Of a stretch of 22,138 nucleotides of DNA, positions 7,301 to 14,863 are shown piece after piece. This stretch comes from a virus. The stretch lies in the IMG/VR virus record IMGVR_UViG_3300030103_005372, positions 1-22,138 of that record, one strand, 5' to 3'. The position numbers were made by a program, and so were the translations under genes. Numbering within the stretch: the first letter of the stretch is position 1; every line of letters begins with the position of its first letter. The notes under the pieces were generated by a model. It saw only the letters and a list, made by a program, of their open reading frames with translations. It did not search any database and had not been told where the DNA came from.

Positions 7301-10300
7301 CGTCTCCTGTCCAGCACTTTCCACGGGCGCGTTGCTGTTCATGGCTGACAGCGTTTGACTCAACCGTTCTGTTTCTTCTTCGTCTCCCGCGCGTTGAGCC
7401 AAAGTCAAAGCGCGTTGCACTTTCGCGGCTTTTCGTTTGTAGATGTGAGCGGGTGTTGGTGCCACCACCAATCCCTGCAAAGAAACGCCTTCGTCCTCGT
7501 CATGTCGTTCTCGCAAACCGACATGAGTGCCTTCCTCAATTTTACCTTCGTTGATAAGTCGCGCAAGTTCAGCCTTGCGTTGCTCTTTCTGTCGCGGTCC
7601 GGCGTTTTGGTAGATGTTGTCAAGTTCCAACAGAGAATTGAGCAAGCGGTTTTTTGTCTTGATGCCATGAGTGACAGCCTCCGGCATGGGGTTGTGTTGA
7701 AGGTGGAGCAACTTCTCGCTGTCGTTCCACTTCTTCCATTCATCAGCGTCGTAAATAGCAAAGCGCGGGGTGGTTTCTTCTTCAAACAGGTCGTTGAAGA
7801 GTTGAGGATTTTTGCGACCGTAGCCGATGGGGTCGTGGTGCAACCTATTTTTCAACATCTCAACGCGCCTTCCATCGTTCTCCGGCTTGCTTAATTCCTC
7901 AAAGAAGTCCAACGCGTCATCGTCGTGAATGCTCAAATCGTGGTGCGCACCCATTGCGAGCGACATGAGGACCATCTGCTGTTCTTGCGTCAATTCGTCT
8001 TTCTTGGTGTGAAGAATGTTGCGCAAATCGGAGTCGGGCATTTGTCTTGATTTCGTCAAATTACGACTGTTACTGTTGCGAGCGTGGGTGTGGGTCGCTC
8101 GTAGGTTACGCTTGGGTGTCGCGTGCGTCACATCGTGCCGCGACTTAGGCATACTCTCAAGACTGGTGAAGCCGACCAAGTCCATGCCCTTCTCTTCCGG
8201 TTCTACGGAGCCTCGCGTGATGTGGTCGCTGAAAGGTGCGAGGAAAGAGTGAAGACTGCTGGTCGCGGGTATGCGTGGGTTTGGCATATCCCCTGCAAAT
8301 TCTTGCGCGTCGCCTTTGGGTAGTATCTCCAATGTCGCACTCATTGGGTCTTGCAGACGGTCGCGCTCAACGACCACGGGCTTGCCGGATTTGAAACGAG
8401 CAACCTGCTCGTCCAAGTCCGGCGAGTCTCCGAGGTCTTGACGCAGTTGGGCCAGCGTTTGCTCGTCCAACTCTTGGTCGCCGCTCGGCTCGTAAGTGTT
8501 CGTCTGTTCGGTCGTGGCGCGAGTTCTGCGTTTGTTCTCATCTCTCCGACGCGCAGGAAGGAAGGTGCGCTCATCCATCTCCTTGAACAACACATTCGGC
8601 ATTGCTTCGTGGAACAAGTTGTTGATGTCACCCTGTTCGCCGTGGGCGTTGCCATGATGTCCCAAACCGTCCATCAGCAGACCTTTAGCGGTCTTCTCAA
8701 CGACGGGTTCTTCGTTGACTTCAAAATCGTCTTTGACATCGTGCGTGTAGAGGTAGCCGTGCAACCCCTCGCGCAAACCAGCACTCTTTTCAAAATCGCC
8801 AAACGCGTTCACGGTGCGGTCGCATAATTCTTGGTAGATGTCCTCGTCTTCCTCAAAGAAACCTCCTTGATGTAGACGCTTCAAGTCGGGCAATTCTTCG
8901 TCCATGTAGATGTAGTCGCCATCAATCTCCGGGTATTGCCCACCTTCATTGACAACGATGCGACCTGTTCTGTCCGCAAAGCGTTCAGCGATGTCCTTCA
9001 TGTCAACGCCCGACAAGGCTTGCAGAAGCGTTTCGTCTTCAATGTTGTGCCATTCGCTTCCGTTGTTCAAACCTTCACGCAACTTATCCAAGCGCGCCTT
9101 ACGACCTTCTTCATTTTCGTCGGCCACTTTTTTGAGGCGGCGATTGCCAACGACTTGTGTGTGGCCGCGCGATTGCGGACCACCCGCATACATTCTGTTC
9201 AGCACACTCCCCATCAGCATGCTGTGATGCGACATGAAACCACGCGCGTCTTCTGCTGGCACGCCCAAAATTTTTCCCAAGTCGGCGTCGGTGCCAAGAC
9301 CACCCGCTTGTTTGAGCAACCACTTGCACATCTCAAAATTTTGTTCCGGCGGGAGCATGTAAGTGCCGAAAAGATAGGGAATGAGGCCGGTTCGTTTGCT
9401 TTCAATTTGCGGGTCGTTCTCCGCAAGGTCGCGTAGAGACTCCGCGGGCGTCATACCCTTGCGACCCTCTCTACGCAAGCCCGAAGCGTCATCGTTGATG
9501 ATTTCATTCATCACCGTTTTCTCATCAAGACCTTCGTTTATCCAATTCTTGATGAGCAGGTAGACTTTCGGTAGTTGCTTACTTTGCAAAAGAGGAGCCT
9601 GCTGACCGTATTTCTTTCTCATGGTGTCAAGAAATTGATTGTAGCCTTTTCCGTAAAACGCGAGAAGGTTCGCGTTAGAACCGTCCCACTTGGTGAATTG
9701 GTGAGGTTTTCTCAAATCAGCGTGGAGACCTTTCGCAACATGCCTCATCTTTCCATCAAGAAGGCGCGCGTTTTTGCCAAATGTTTCGTCTTCGGTTTTG
9801 TAGAGGTATCGCTTCATTTTTTGGAACATCGGTTCGCCAAACGAAACTCTTTTGCTGTGCGGTGGGTAGAGTTGCAGGGTCTCAAATTTGTGATGGCGAC
9901 CCGCGATGTCTTGGTGCAACTCGCGTCCTGTCGCCTCGTCTCTCACCGTGCGTTCTTTCCTGTTCGGAATGGTGTCAGCGCGCCACCCCATCGTTTTGCG
10001 AGCCAGTCTGTTCAACATGCTATCGTCGCCGCGTTGATGAGCCTCCAACGCTTCCAACAACATTTCCTCGTTGAAAATTTGCCGTGCTTTGAAATGGCGC
10101 GGAGGCGCGCGCTCCATGCTGGTGTCACGGCGAGAAATTGCCTGCGCCGTTTGTCGCGCTGGGACATTCAAACCCAAGTTGACTTTCGCTTTAGCGAGGT
10201 AAGCCTGCGCTTGCCCTTCATAGTAAGAAGCGTCATGACCGTAGTTGCGCATGTTTTGCGCACTTAGAATGACATTGACGGCTTCGTTTCTTGCATCAGC

Positions 10301-10369
10301 CTTGAGAAAAACAGCCTCTACAAACTCTTGGACAACTCGCGCGTTATACGCTACTGCATCCTCACGCAC
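4352..10369 (-). CDS. Giant 2005-aa head-region protein with degenerate DNA ligase-like domain
   Basis: The largest gene here begins with GTG after GAGGTGA and lies between the portal group and the protease. Residues 1-1500 are hydrophilic, rich in His, Asn and charged residues, without transmembrane segments or a fold I recognise. Residues about 1530-1790 follow the order of an ATP-dependent DNA ligase. WVISLYPQGEHV (1549-1560) aligns with the KxDGER motif I but has Tyr1554 for Lys and Gln1556 for Asp. ILHDGIMTVLDLL (1601-1613) fits motifs III/IIIa without the Glu. EDILLRD (1671-1677) fits motif IV, and HPKWVLLTKEK (1689-1699) motif V without its lysines. An OB-like segment follows (1700-1782). 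The domain is probably inactive and may bind DNA ends or serve as structure. The tail includes a coiled coil (EEEEEVIKRGLELLERGLEQL region) and basic stretches. It could be an internal virion or ejected protein. Confidence 0.85.
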   Translation of the reverse strand: MREDAVAYNARVVQEFVEAVFLKADARNEAVNVILSAQNMRNYGHDASYYEGQAQAYLAKAKVNLGLNVPARQTAQAISRRDTSMERAPPRHFKARQIFNEEMLLEALEAHQRGDDSMLNRLARKTMGWRADTIPNRKERTVRDEATGRELHQDIAGRHHKFETLQLYPPHSKRVSFGEPMFQKMKRYLYKTEDETFGKNARLLDGKMRHVAKGLHADLRKPHQFTKWDGSNANLLAFYGKGYNQFLDTMRKKYGQQAPLLQSKQLPKVYLLIKNWINEGLDEKTVMNEIINDDASGLRREGRKGMTPAESLRDLAENDPQIESKRTGLIPYLFGTYMLPPEQNFEMCKWLLKQAGGLGTDADLGKILGVPAEDARGFMSHHSMLMGSVLNRMYAGGPQSRGHTQVVGNRRLKKVADENEEGRKARLDKLREGLNNGSEWHNIEDETLLQALSGVDMKDIAERFADRTGRIVVNEGGQYPEIDGDYIYMDEELPDLKRLHQGGFFEEDEDIYQELCDRTVNAFGDFEKSAGLREGLHGYLYTHDVKDDFEVNEEPVVEKTAKGLLMDGLGHHGNAHGEQGDINNLFHEAMPNVLFKEMDERTFLPARRRDENKRRTRATTEQTNTYEPSGDQELDEQTLAQLRQDLGDSPDLDEQVARFKSGKPVVVERDRLQDPMSATLEILPKGDAQEFAGDMPNPRIPATSSLHSFLAPFSDHITRGSVEPEEKGMDLVGFTSLESMPKSRHDVTHATPKRNLRATHTHARNSNSRNLTKSRQMPDSDLRNILHTKKDELTQEQQMVLMSLAMGAHHDLSIHDDDALDFFEELSKPENDGRRVEMLKNRLHHDPIGYGRKNPQLFNDLFEEETTPRFAIYDADEWKKWNDSEKLLHLQHNPMPEAVTHGIKTKNRLLNSLLELDNIYQNAGPRQKEQRKAELARLINEGKIEEGTHVGLRERHDEDEGVSLQGLVVAPTPAHIYKRKAAKVQRALTLAQRAGDEEETERLSQTLSAMNSNAPVESAGQETQKNMERYLTNMFESHRNTKTLFNMLRKGVEKHIPNAYNKGTNADHDMTAYTMRIAEMLQSLGPTARAKLMTTKNNLFYNGKRFTLGELFSEEEKRSIIDLSSQREVHEANESFASHLKDEHFEGRQPTAYKAALSVAQGAGGKKANARSTTIYEKVMAEVEKAAEEQGITFAEAFAARYYPHQRSGERYKYKNRALQAKPLEGYPNFANVNNEELRQQLVASFRNIKSGNLGGMHRSAEAQREGLLHGGDTVKVVNAKRQEKDINIYQEREAIREVMNHYLQETGKGSDVAMDFSTVARGFRGNVAMTAKKMMNFADPKSLLNFGLATGDTTKTGSATVLTGGKQAVGTSGGDFAHASPYPVNASRENQFHFGLPSKSTHTFNEDAMADGFLIIEDDNAHAYNPMPTTQSVMNRDPMRHVNRDLKPLNINDRQHINYAEFAQGMEPNPNIRVGQQIQNIMAHPTQQETPVTLNDDIMQYSLSLRLNALMDDTLFMKDDGRPPPVKFMHRIFDLEDMQHLRGFTGDWVISLYPQGEHVIATRKGKKFTAYGAEGEVKLDEAIVEEVDKVYEKDFTVHAILHDGIMTVLDLLKTADEDTHNMPTKDRIRHLRAQYESSEHIKMPEPINTKRSDDEGLQTAVDGLLKENEEDILLRDANATYMKGEPRHPKWVLLTKEKVVDVVILSVSGTTYGIGVGPLMHPEHYGKRAQQVGDEHYMNVGSAKGPRGLKVGDFATVRCTGVSVTKKEHPLYRIRAAKITDNEPFAANSVETLAIMAGDHNVPQKVSVKKGNIVVSFPAFDDEVICKTREEEGLWTIEPHSSLWGNEYLVKLARDQEPYWEASAALLLLKEKTEEPEYDEVVPEPPAGHSKKPKKVLEEEEEVIKRGLELLERGLEQLTKEKTTSTGIQGLGIGYATYDESPRGPTENIRDDTMPDFDPQARRDDELKPATAKKTKRLRSTEGEEATLEEDGVIAVEKSSFHIG

Positions 10370-10378
10370 TTTCTCACC

Positions 10379-10732
10379 TCAATAAAAGTCGGTGAGATTG
10401 TATGCTCCTTCGGGATTTTTATCGGATGGGTCGCCAGCCTTGTTCTCGCGCATCTCAACAACATTCGGCCATCCGGCATGTGTCTTGAGTTTTGCTTCCT
10501 CTTTCTTCGCGCCGGTGTTCTTGACATCCTCAACCTCAATCTGTTGCTGGTTCGTCCAATAAGTGCCGGGACGAACTTTGTCAACACCACGAACGCTTTC
10601 AAACGAGTCGCCGGTCTTTGACCCCAACTGCTTGCCTTTGGCCTCGGCCTTCTCAATCAACTCGTTGGCCTGCTTGATGAGTTCGTCAATATCGGGCGCG
10701 TGTTGTCCTGCTTCAACCTTCATTGGCTTCAT
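10379..10732 (-). CDS. Hypothetical helical protein, 117 aa
   Basis: The ATG overlaps the upstream stop (ATGA) and has GAAGGAGG at eight-base spacing, so expression is certain in principle. Residues 15-35 (IDELIKQANELIEKAEAKGK) form an amphipathic, coiled-coil-like helix; the rest is polar and ends PEGAYNLTDFY. No family is recognised. It lies just before the giant protein and could be a small head-assembly or connector partner. Confidence 0.82.
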   Translation of the reverse strand: MKPMKVEAGQHAPDIDELIKQANELIEKAEAKGKQLGSKTGDSFESVRGVDKVRPGTYWTNQQQIEVEDVKNTGAKKEEAKLKTHAGWPNVVEMRENKAGDPSDKNPEGAYNLTDFY

Positions 10733-11082
10733 TGGTCAATCCTCCTTCCTTCAACTTCCGCGGCGGTGTTCGCCATCGCATGAATATCATCCCATGACAT
10801 GTCGTGCCATGCTTCGTTCGTTTCGGGCATAGCCATGCCTGCGTCATCAATCGCGGCGGCGGCTTTGCTGATAACCGAATCGCGTTCGCCGCGTAATGGG
10901 TCGCCCCAAACATCCTCGTTTGCAGGAGTGTTGGTGCGAACAAAACCTGCGCGCTTAAGCAACAGTTCCGGTGTGTTCATGCTTTTTCGCATGGTTTGAA
11001 TTTCAGCGTCCATCGTCTCCATTTTGCTGATGAGTGCTTTCATCAGCAACATAGCGTCTCCGGCTTCCTCGGACACGCTCAC
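10729..11082 (-). CDS. Small head-region protein with scaffold-like SWDD tail, 117 aa
   Basis: Starts with GTG overlapping the upstream stop (GTGA), with AAGGA upstream. Residues 10-36 form a coiled coil (MLLMKALISKMETMDAEIQT). Residues 69-103 (SVISKAAAAIDD ... P-E-T ... MSWDDIHAMAN) align with the last 40 residues of the protease-scaffold protein (STIAKSAATA ... P-D-T ... MSWDDVHRLAG). Codons differ between the two copies although the peptide is kept, so the similarity is at protein level. It may be a minor scaffold or a capsid-interior protein that docks through the same tail. That role is inferred. Confidence 0.82.
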   Translation of the reverse strand: MSVSEEAGDAMLLMKALISKMETMDAEIQTMRKSMNTPELLLKRAGFVRTNTPANEDVWGDPLRGERDSVISKAAAAIDDAGMAMPETNEAWHDMSWDDIHAMANTAAEVEGRRIDQ

Positions 11083-11417
11083 ACCTGTCCTTGCTTCTTG
11101 AAGTATCCACCGATGCGGTCGGGACCGATGTAGCCCATCGGTCGGTCGCTCTTTGCGATGACTCCTTGAGTGCTGTTGAATTGAGCAACAGGGAAGCCAC
11201 CTGCAAATCGGTCGTTGACGCCTAACACTTTGTCGCCGCCTGTTTGAGATTTGTAAATCGCGGTCACATCGTCAGCGAGGAAGTCTGCGGTCGCGTTGAT
11301 ACTGCGTAAAAATTGTTCAGCAGATACGAGGTCGTTATTTGCAAGCGCGACTTTGAATTCCGACATAGCGGTCTCCAACTTGCGCACCATTGGGTCCATC
11401 TTCGCGAGCAGGCTCAT
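11079..11417 (-). CDS. Hypothetical head-region protein, 112 aa
   Basis: The gene follows the portal after a 31-base gap. The ATG at 11417 has no ideal ribosome binding site; GGGTGATG lies about 18 bases upstream, and an in-frame stop blocks longer versions. Residues 8-55 are helical (VRKLETAMSEFKVALANN, AEQFLRSINATADFLAD) and the C-terminal half is Gly/Pro-rich, including GVIAKSDRPMGYIGP. The IAKS site matches motifs in the scaffold and 604-aa protein. Function unknown; a small portal-associated or internal head protein is possible. Confidence 0.78.
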   Translation of the reverse strand: MSLLAKMDPMVRKLETAMSEFKVALANNDLVSAEQFLRSINATADFLADDVTAIYKSQTGGDKVLGVNDRFAGGFPVAQFNSTQGVIAKSDRPMGYIGPDRIGGYFKKQGQV

Positions 11418-11448
11418 GCGTCCGACGAGGACACATCACCCCTTTAAC

Positions 11449-13287
11449 CTATTGGAAGCCGCTTTCTTTTTGTTTCGCGGTCGGGTCTTTTGCCGCTTGA
11501 ACGCTATCAAGTGCTTCCTCAATGGGCGTTTTCTTCGCGCCGCGTTGATTCTTTTTTGTTGAAGGCGCGCCGGATTGATGCGTTTCGGAACTGATGGGGG
11601 CGGGACCACGGTCGCGTTGACCTGTTCCTTCGCCGAGACCAATAGCCTTCTCCATCATCATGATTTGACCGCCACCGGGAGAAGGCCCTCCACCTCCGGG
11701 GGGAAGCCCCACCCCCGGTGGCATCATCGGACCCCCACCCTGTGGAGGTATGCCGCCCCCCGGCGGCATAGGTGGAGGCATACCGCCACCGGGAGGCATT
11801 CCTCCGGGTGGCATACCGCCGCCCATCGCGCCGCCAGCCTGTTGTTGCATAGCGGCTTCTTGTGGGTCGGGTTTCTTGTAGACAAAGCGTATGTCGCGTC
11901 CAGCATCCTCGGTCAATTCCGGCTGGAACCCAAGAGCCTGCATACGCTGTGCGATGTTGACTTCCTGTTCGTCGCGTCGTAGTCGCGTAATTTCGTCTTC
12001 TTCTTCATTCGGATAAAGCGTGAGCGACCAATCGTGAACGCCCATCTGCTCAAGAAGGCGCGGGAATAACTCGCGAGAATACAATTTTTGTCCCGACTCA
12101 ACAGCACGGTTGGTCACGAGTATTTGCATCCCCTCGTTGTTGAGTCCGCCGGATTTGCCAGCGTCCATCATAAAAACATTGGATACACCGTAGAAAGCGG
12201 CTATGCGCATGCGGATTTCATCGCGAACCTGCGCGTATTGCATCTCGTCAAGACTGTCCATGAAACGAACGAACTCAACTTTGCCACGACCCGATGCTGA
12301 TTCAACACCAACTTTAGGAATGTAGTGCGGGTCGCGCTCCATTTTTTCTTCTGCGCCTTTCCAAAACGAAGCGGTGGATTGAATGTTGTCGGTGGTGATG
12401 GCGAGAACACCACGAGGTATGCGTCGTTTTTGATACGCGAGGTAAATGTAGTTGTCCATCGCGGTGAGCGATTGCGCCTGTCGCCACATGCTGGCGACGG
12501 GTGAGCGACCGTATAACTTGGACGGATTGAATTTTGAAAGGTGCAACACTTCACCGTCAATGTAATACTGCGTCTTGCCGCTACCTGCGGTGTTGATGTA
12601 GTGGACATCTTGGAGAGGAAGAGAACACACATCGCATTTGCTGTGGTCGCCGTTGTGCGGATATGTTTTATCGCGATGCACAGGACAAAGTAAGTAGCGT
12701 CCCCCGCGTTTGCCTGTTTTGTCAGCCACAATGCGCATGAAAGTTGGGTCACCACGCACCAACTCTTTGATTCGGAAAAATTCAATTTCACCACTCTTCG
12801 GGTCAATGAAATACTCCTTGATGAGCAACAGGAACGCGTCGTCAACGATGTCCAAGTCCCACTCAATTTCCTTCATCACCTCAATAAAAGACTGGTCCAT
12901 ACTGTTTCGCCGTTTCATCAACCACCGCGGGTAGAGGATTTGGTCCGCGTCGGGAGTCTCAAATTCTTCGTTTCCGCAGATGCGACATTGAGTCACGGTG
13001 TCGTGCTGATATTCTTCTTCGCAGTTGTTGCATTTCTTGTGAAATTTTTTCTCCCAATAGTAGCCGCGACGGAAAATTTCTTGGCAAAGCGTGTTGATGG
13101 TTGTTCGGAGGATAATGGATTCTTGCACCGTTGAATACAGAGCAGGTATGGATACGCCTTGGACGAGAACAGGTTCTTGAATCCCCGCCTTCCATAGAGG
13201 CATGATTGGTTCGGGGGTCGTGCGTCGGTTGAATGGACGCGTCAGCGACGATAAAAAACGCCCGACTAAGCCCTTTTCTTCTGCCAT
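11449..13287 (-). CDS. Portal protein with two inserted zinc-binding motifs
   Basis: 612 aa. The portal forms the dodecameric DNA channel at one head vertex, on which terminase docks. Portal-family features are VSIPALYSTVQESIILRTTINTLC, the long domain to about residue 470, KFNPSKLYGRSPVASMWRQAQSL (252-274), a spine region EEMQYAQVRDEIRMRIAAFYGVSNVF-like segment (348-372), and NRAVESGQKLYSRELFPRLLE. Unusual additions are a CxxC-x11-CxxC ribbon (C86, C89, C101, C104) and a second C201-x2-H204 ... C218-x2-C221 site. The C-terminus (485-540) is a Met/Pro/Gly-rich repeat followed by a basic tail. The ATG at 13287 overlaps the upstream stop (TGATG) with GGAG eight bases upstream; a TTG one codon earlier is less likely. 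Confidence 0.88.
   Translation of the reverse strand: MAEEKGLVGRFLSSLTRPFNRRTTPEPIMPLWKAGIQEPVLVQGVSIPALYSTVQESIILRTTINTLCQEIFRRGYYWEKKFHKKCNNCEEEYQHDTVTQCRICGNEEFETPDADQILYPRWLMKRRNSMDQSFIEVMKEIEWDLDIVDDAFLLLIKEYFIDPKSGEIEFFRIKELVRGDPTFMRIVADKTGKRGGRYLLCPVHRDKTYPHNGDHSKCDVCSLPLQDVHYINTAGSGKTQYYIDGEVLHLSKFNPSKLYGRSPVASMWRQAQSLTAMDNYIYLAYQKRRIPRGVLAITTDNIQSTASFWKGAEEKMERDPHYIPKVGVESASGRGKVEFVRFMDSLDEMQYAQVRDEIRMRIAAFYGVSNVFMMDAGKSGGLNNEGMQILVTNRAVESGQKLYSRELFPRLLEQMGVHDWSLTLYPNEEEDEITRLRRDEQEVNIAQRMQALGFQPELTEDAGRDIRFVYKKPDPQEAAMQQQAGGAMGGGMPPGGMPPGGGMPPPMPPGGGIPPQGGGPMMPPGVGLPPGGGGPSPGGGQIMMMEKAIGLGEGTGQRDRGPAPISSETHQSGAPSTKKNQRGAKKTPIEEALDSVQAAKDPTAKQKESGFQ
11668..11835 (-). repeat. MPPGG-type low-complexity repeat in portal C-terminus
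   Basis: Residues 485-540 of the portal consist of Gly, Pro and Met with repeated MPPGG/MPPGGG units, GC-rich in DNA. It is probably a disordered extension and a site of length variation among relatives. Confidence 0.75.
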
Positions 13288-14687
13288 CAAATCATCTCCA
13301 CAAGTCGGTTAGCGTCGTCAAGAAGACGAAGGGTTTCACCATCCCGACTGAACATCGCATGAACTCCCGCTTCATCAATGTTCCACTCCTTGAGCAATTC
13401 TTCTCGCTTGCCCGGAACATCCTTCCAATTCAACCATTTGACGATACGGTAGAGGTCATCGCGACGAGATTTGACAATGTCGCTTTTTCTACCGCGCAAA
13501 TCAAGTAATTCAAGAATAGCACCTGCTTGACCTTTCTTCATGCGCAGATGAGGACGCATGCCTTTCATCAATGCGCGTAGGTCATTTTCGCTGTAAAATT
13601 GAAGACGGTGTTGCGTTCTTCGGCTGTTCTTGTGAATTTTCAAATCCGTTTGTAGCACACCGCAACCTAACGCTTTTTGCAGTTGTTCGCAATGCATTTT
13701 GCCTCGTTCGCCCGTAGCAATAAATCCTGCGCGCGGCTCAAGCCTTTTCGTGATGGTGATGTAACCGTCTGCGTCAAGGAAACCTGCGGCGTAAGCCCAC
13801 ACATCCTTGAAAATGACATCGTTGCGAACAATACCCCAATTGATACCAACCTTCTCAATGTCATATTCAACGCCATGCATTTTGAACAACGAACTCAACT
13901 TCGCGGCGGATAAATGTTTCACACCGTCGCCCATGCTCGCAAAAATCTCATTTGAAGGTAGTGGTCCGCGCGCCTCAAGAATGTCTGCGGCTTTTGTGAG
14001 CCACATAGCCTCTCCTTTCTTGATGTTATCAACAGAATGCAAAGTGTTGCGCCACTCCTTCTTTGAATTCTTTTTAAGTTGTTGCGCGTCAACCCATGTC
14101 TGCCGTTGCTCTTTGTTGAAATCACCGTCAATCAACAACAACTTGCTGATGATGTCGTTTGCCTTCTCCCATTGAACGCAAGCCCGACGAAGTGCGTATT
14201 CGCGTGCTTTGCCATGTTTGCGAAGAGCAAGCAAATCTCGCTCGCTAATTCCTAAACTGCGGACGGTAGATTCGTGCTTGCCAATCCAGTCAATTGATTG
14301 AAGAGTTGCCTCAACTTCTTGCTTTTTCGCAATCCGAATAGCGTCAATGGCATAATCAATGGCTTCGCGCATGTCTTTATTTTCGCGTCGCGCCATTCGT
14401 AGGTCTTTGACCAAGTCTCCCGCACCGCGACCAAACATGGACTGAAACCAACCGCCGTCGGGGAGGGAACGGTTGAGTTGTTGTCTTACCATTTGTTGCG
14501 TTTTCTTTTTCTGCTCGCTCTCTTCAATTTCGTTCGGTTTGGGTGGCATTGGATTAGCACTCAATTGACCTGCACCGCCAGCGATTGGCTTTGGTGCATC
14601 ACCGAATGAAGCACCGCGTATGTCCGTCTTGACGAGAGGATGTGAGGCCAGCATCGTCGCGATGTCGTTAAGGTCAATGAGAGTCAT
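13287..14687 (-). CDS. Protein with LAGLIDADG endonuclease-like domain, 466 aa
   Basis: Residues 1-230 are Pro/Gly-linked then helical, with many charged residues and no family I know. Residues 236-295 look like a winged-helix segment (ILEARGPLPSNEIFASM ... LSAAKLSSLFKMHG). Residues 298-400 match a single-motif LAGLIDADG homing endonuclease: AYAAGFLDADGYITI (298-312) with acidic D305/D307, then QLQKALGCGVLQ and the ending MRPHLRMKKGQAGAILELL. No flanking intein splice residues are seen and the frame runs through to a 65-residue C-terminus, so this is a fusion, not an intein. It may be a domesticated nuclease used in DNA processing, or a selfish insertion in a structural gene. GGTGA precedes the ATG; the portal gene overlaps its stop. 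Confidence 0.82.
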   Translation of the reverse strand: MTLIDLNDIATMLASHPLVKTDIRGASFGDAPKPIAGGAGQLSANPMPPKPNEIEESEQKKKTQQMVRQQLNRSLPDGGWFQSMFGRGAGDLVKDLRMARRENKDMREAIDYAIDAIRIAKKQEVEATLQSIDWIGKHESTVRSLGISERDLLALRKHGKAREYALRRACVQWEKANDIISKLLLIDGDFNKEQRQTWVDAQQLKKNSKKEWRNTLHSVDNIKKGEAMWLTKAADILEARGPLPSNEIFASMGDGVKHLSAAKLSSLFKMHGVEYDIEKVGINWGIVRNDVIFKDVWAYAAGFLDADGYITITKRLEPRAGFIATGERGKMHCEQLQKALGCGVLQTDLKIHKNSRRTQHRLQFYSENDLRALMKGMRPHLRMKKGQAGAILELLDLRGRKSDIVKSRRDDLYRIVKWLNWKDVPGKREELLKEWNIDEAGVHAMFSRDGETLRLLDDANRLVEMI

Positions 14688-14691
14688 TTCT

Positions 14692-14856
14692 TCACCAAGC
14701 CTGTCCCCACGCTAACGCCGCGTCAATTTGACAAGTCAAGCATTGTTGTGTCACGCGCACTTTTTTGCACTTGCGGCAGACCGTAGCGAAACGGACGCGC
14801 TTCGGCAACTTCTTTCGCACTTTGTGCTTGAAAACATCGTAATGTTTGCTCGGCAT
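14692..14856 (-). CDS. Small basic zinc-ribbon protein, 54 aa
   Basis: Starts at ATG 14856 with GGTGA seven bases upstream, overlapping the end of the preceding gene. Longer in-frame starts (to 14973) would run inside that gene without a ribosome binding site. The N-terminal 22 residues are Lys/Arg/His-rich. CRKC-x8-CLTC (C27, C30, C39, C42) is a classic zinc ribbon, followed by a hydrophobic IDAALAWGQAW end. Nucleic acid or protein binding is likely; the exact role is unknown. Confidence 0.8.
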   Translation of the reverse strand: MPSKHYDVFKHKVRKKLPKRVRFATVCRKCKKVRVTQQCLTCQIDAALAWGQAW

Positions 14857-14863
14857 CACCACT

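Noticed and set aside
13287-14687. Intein in the 466-aa gene
   Set aside because: A LAGLIDADG domain raised the idea, but no N-terminal Cys/Ser splice block or C-terminal HN-(C/S/T) junction was found, and the flanks do not read as a split known protein.
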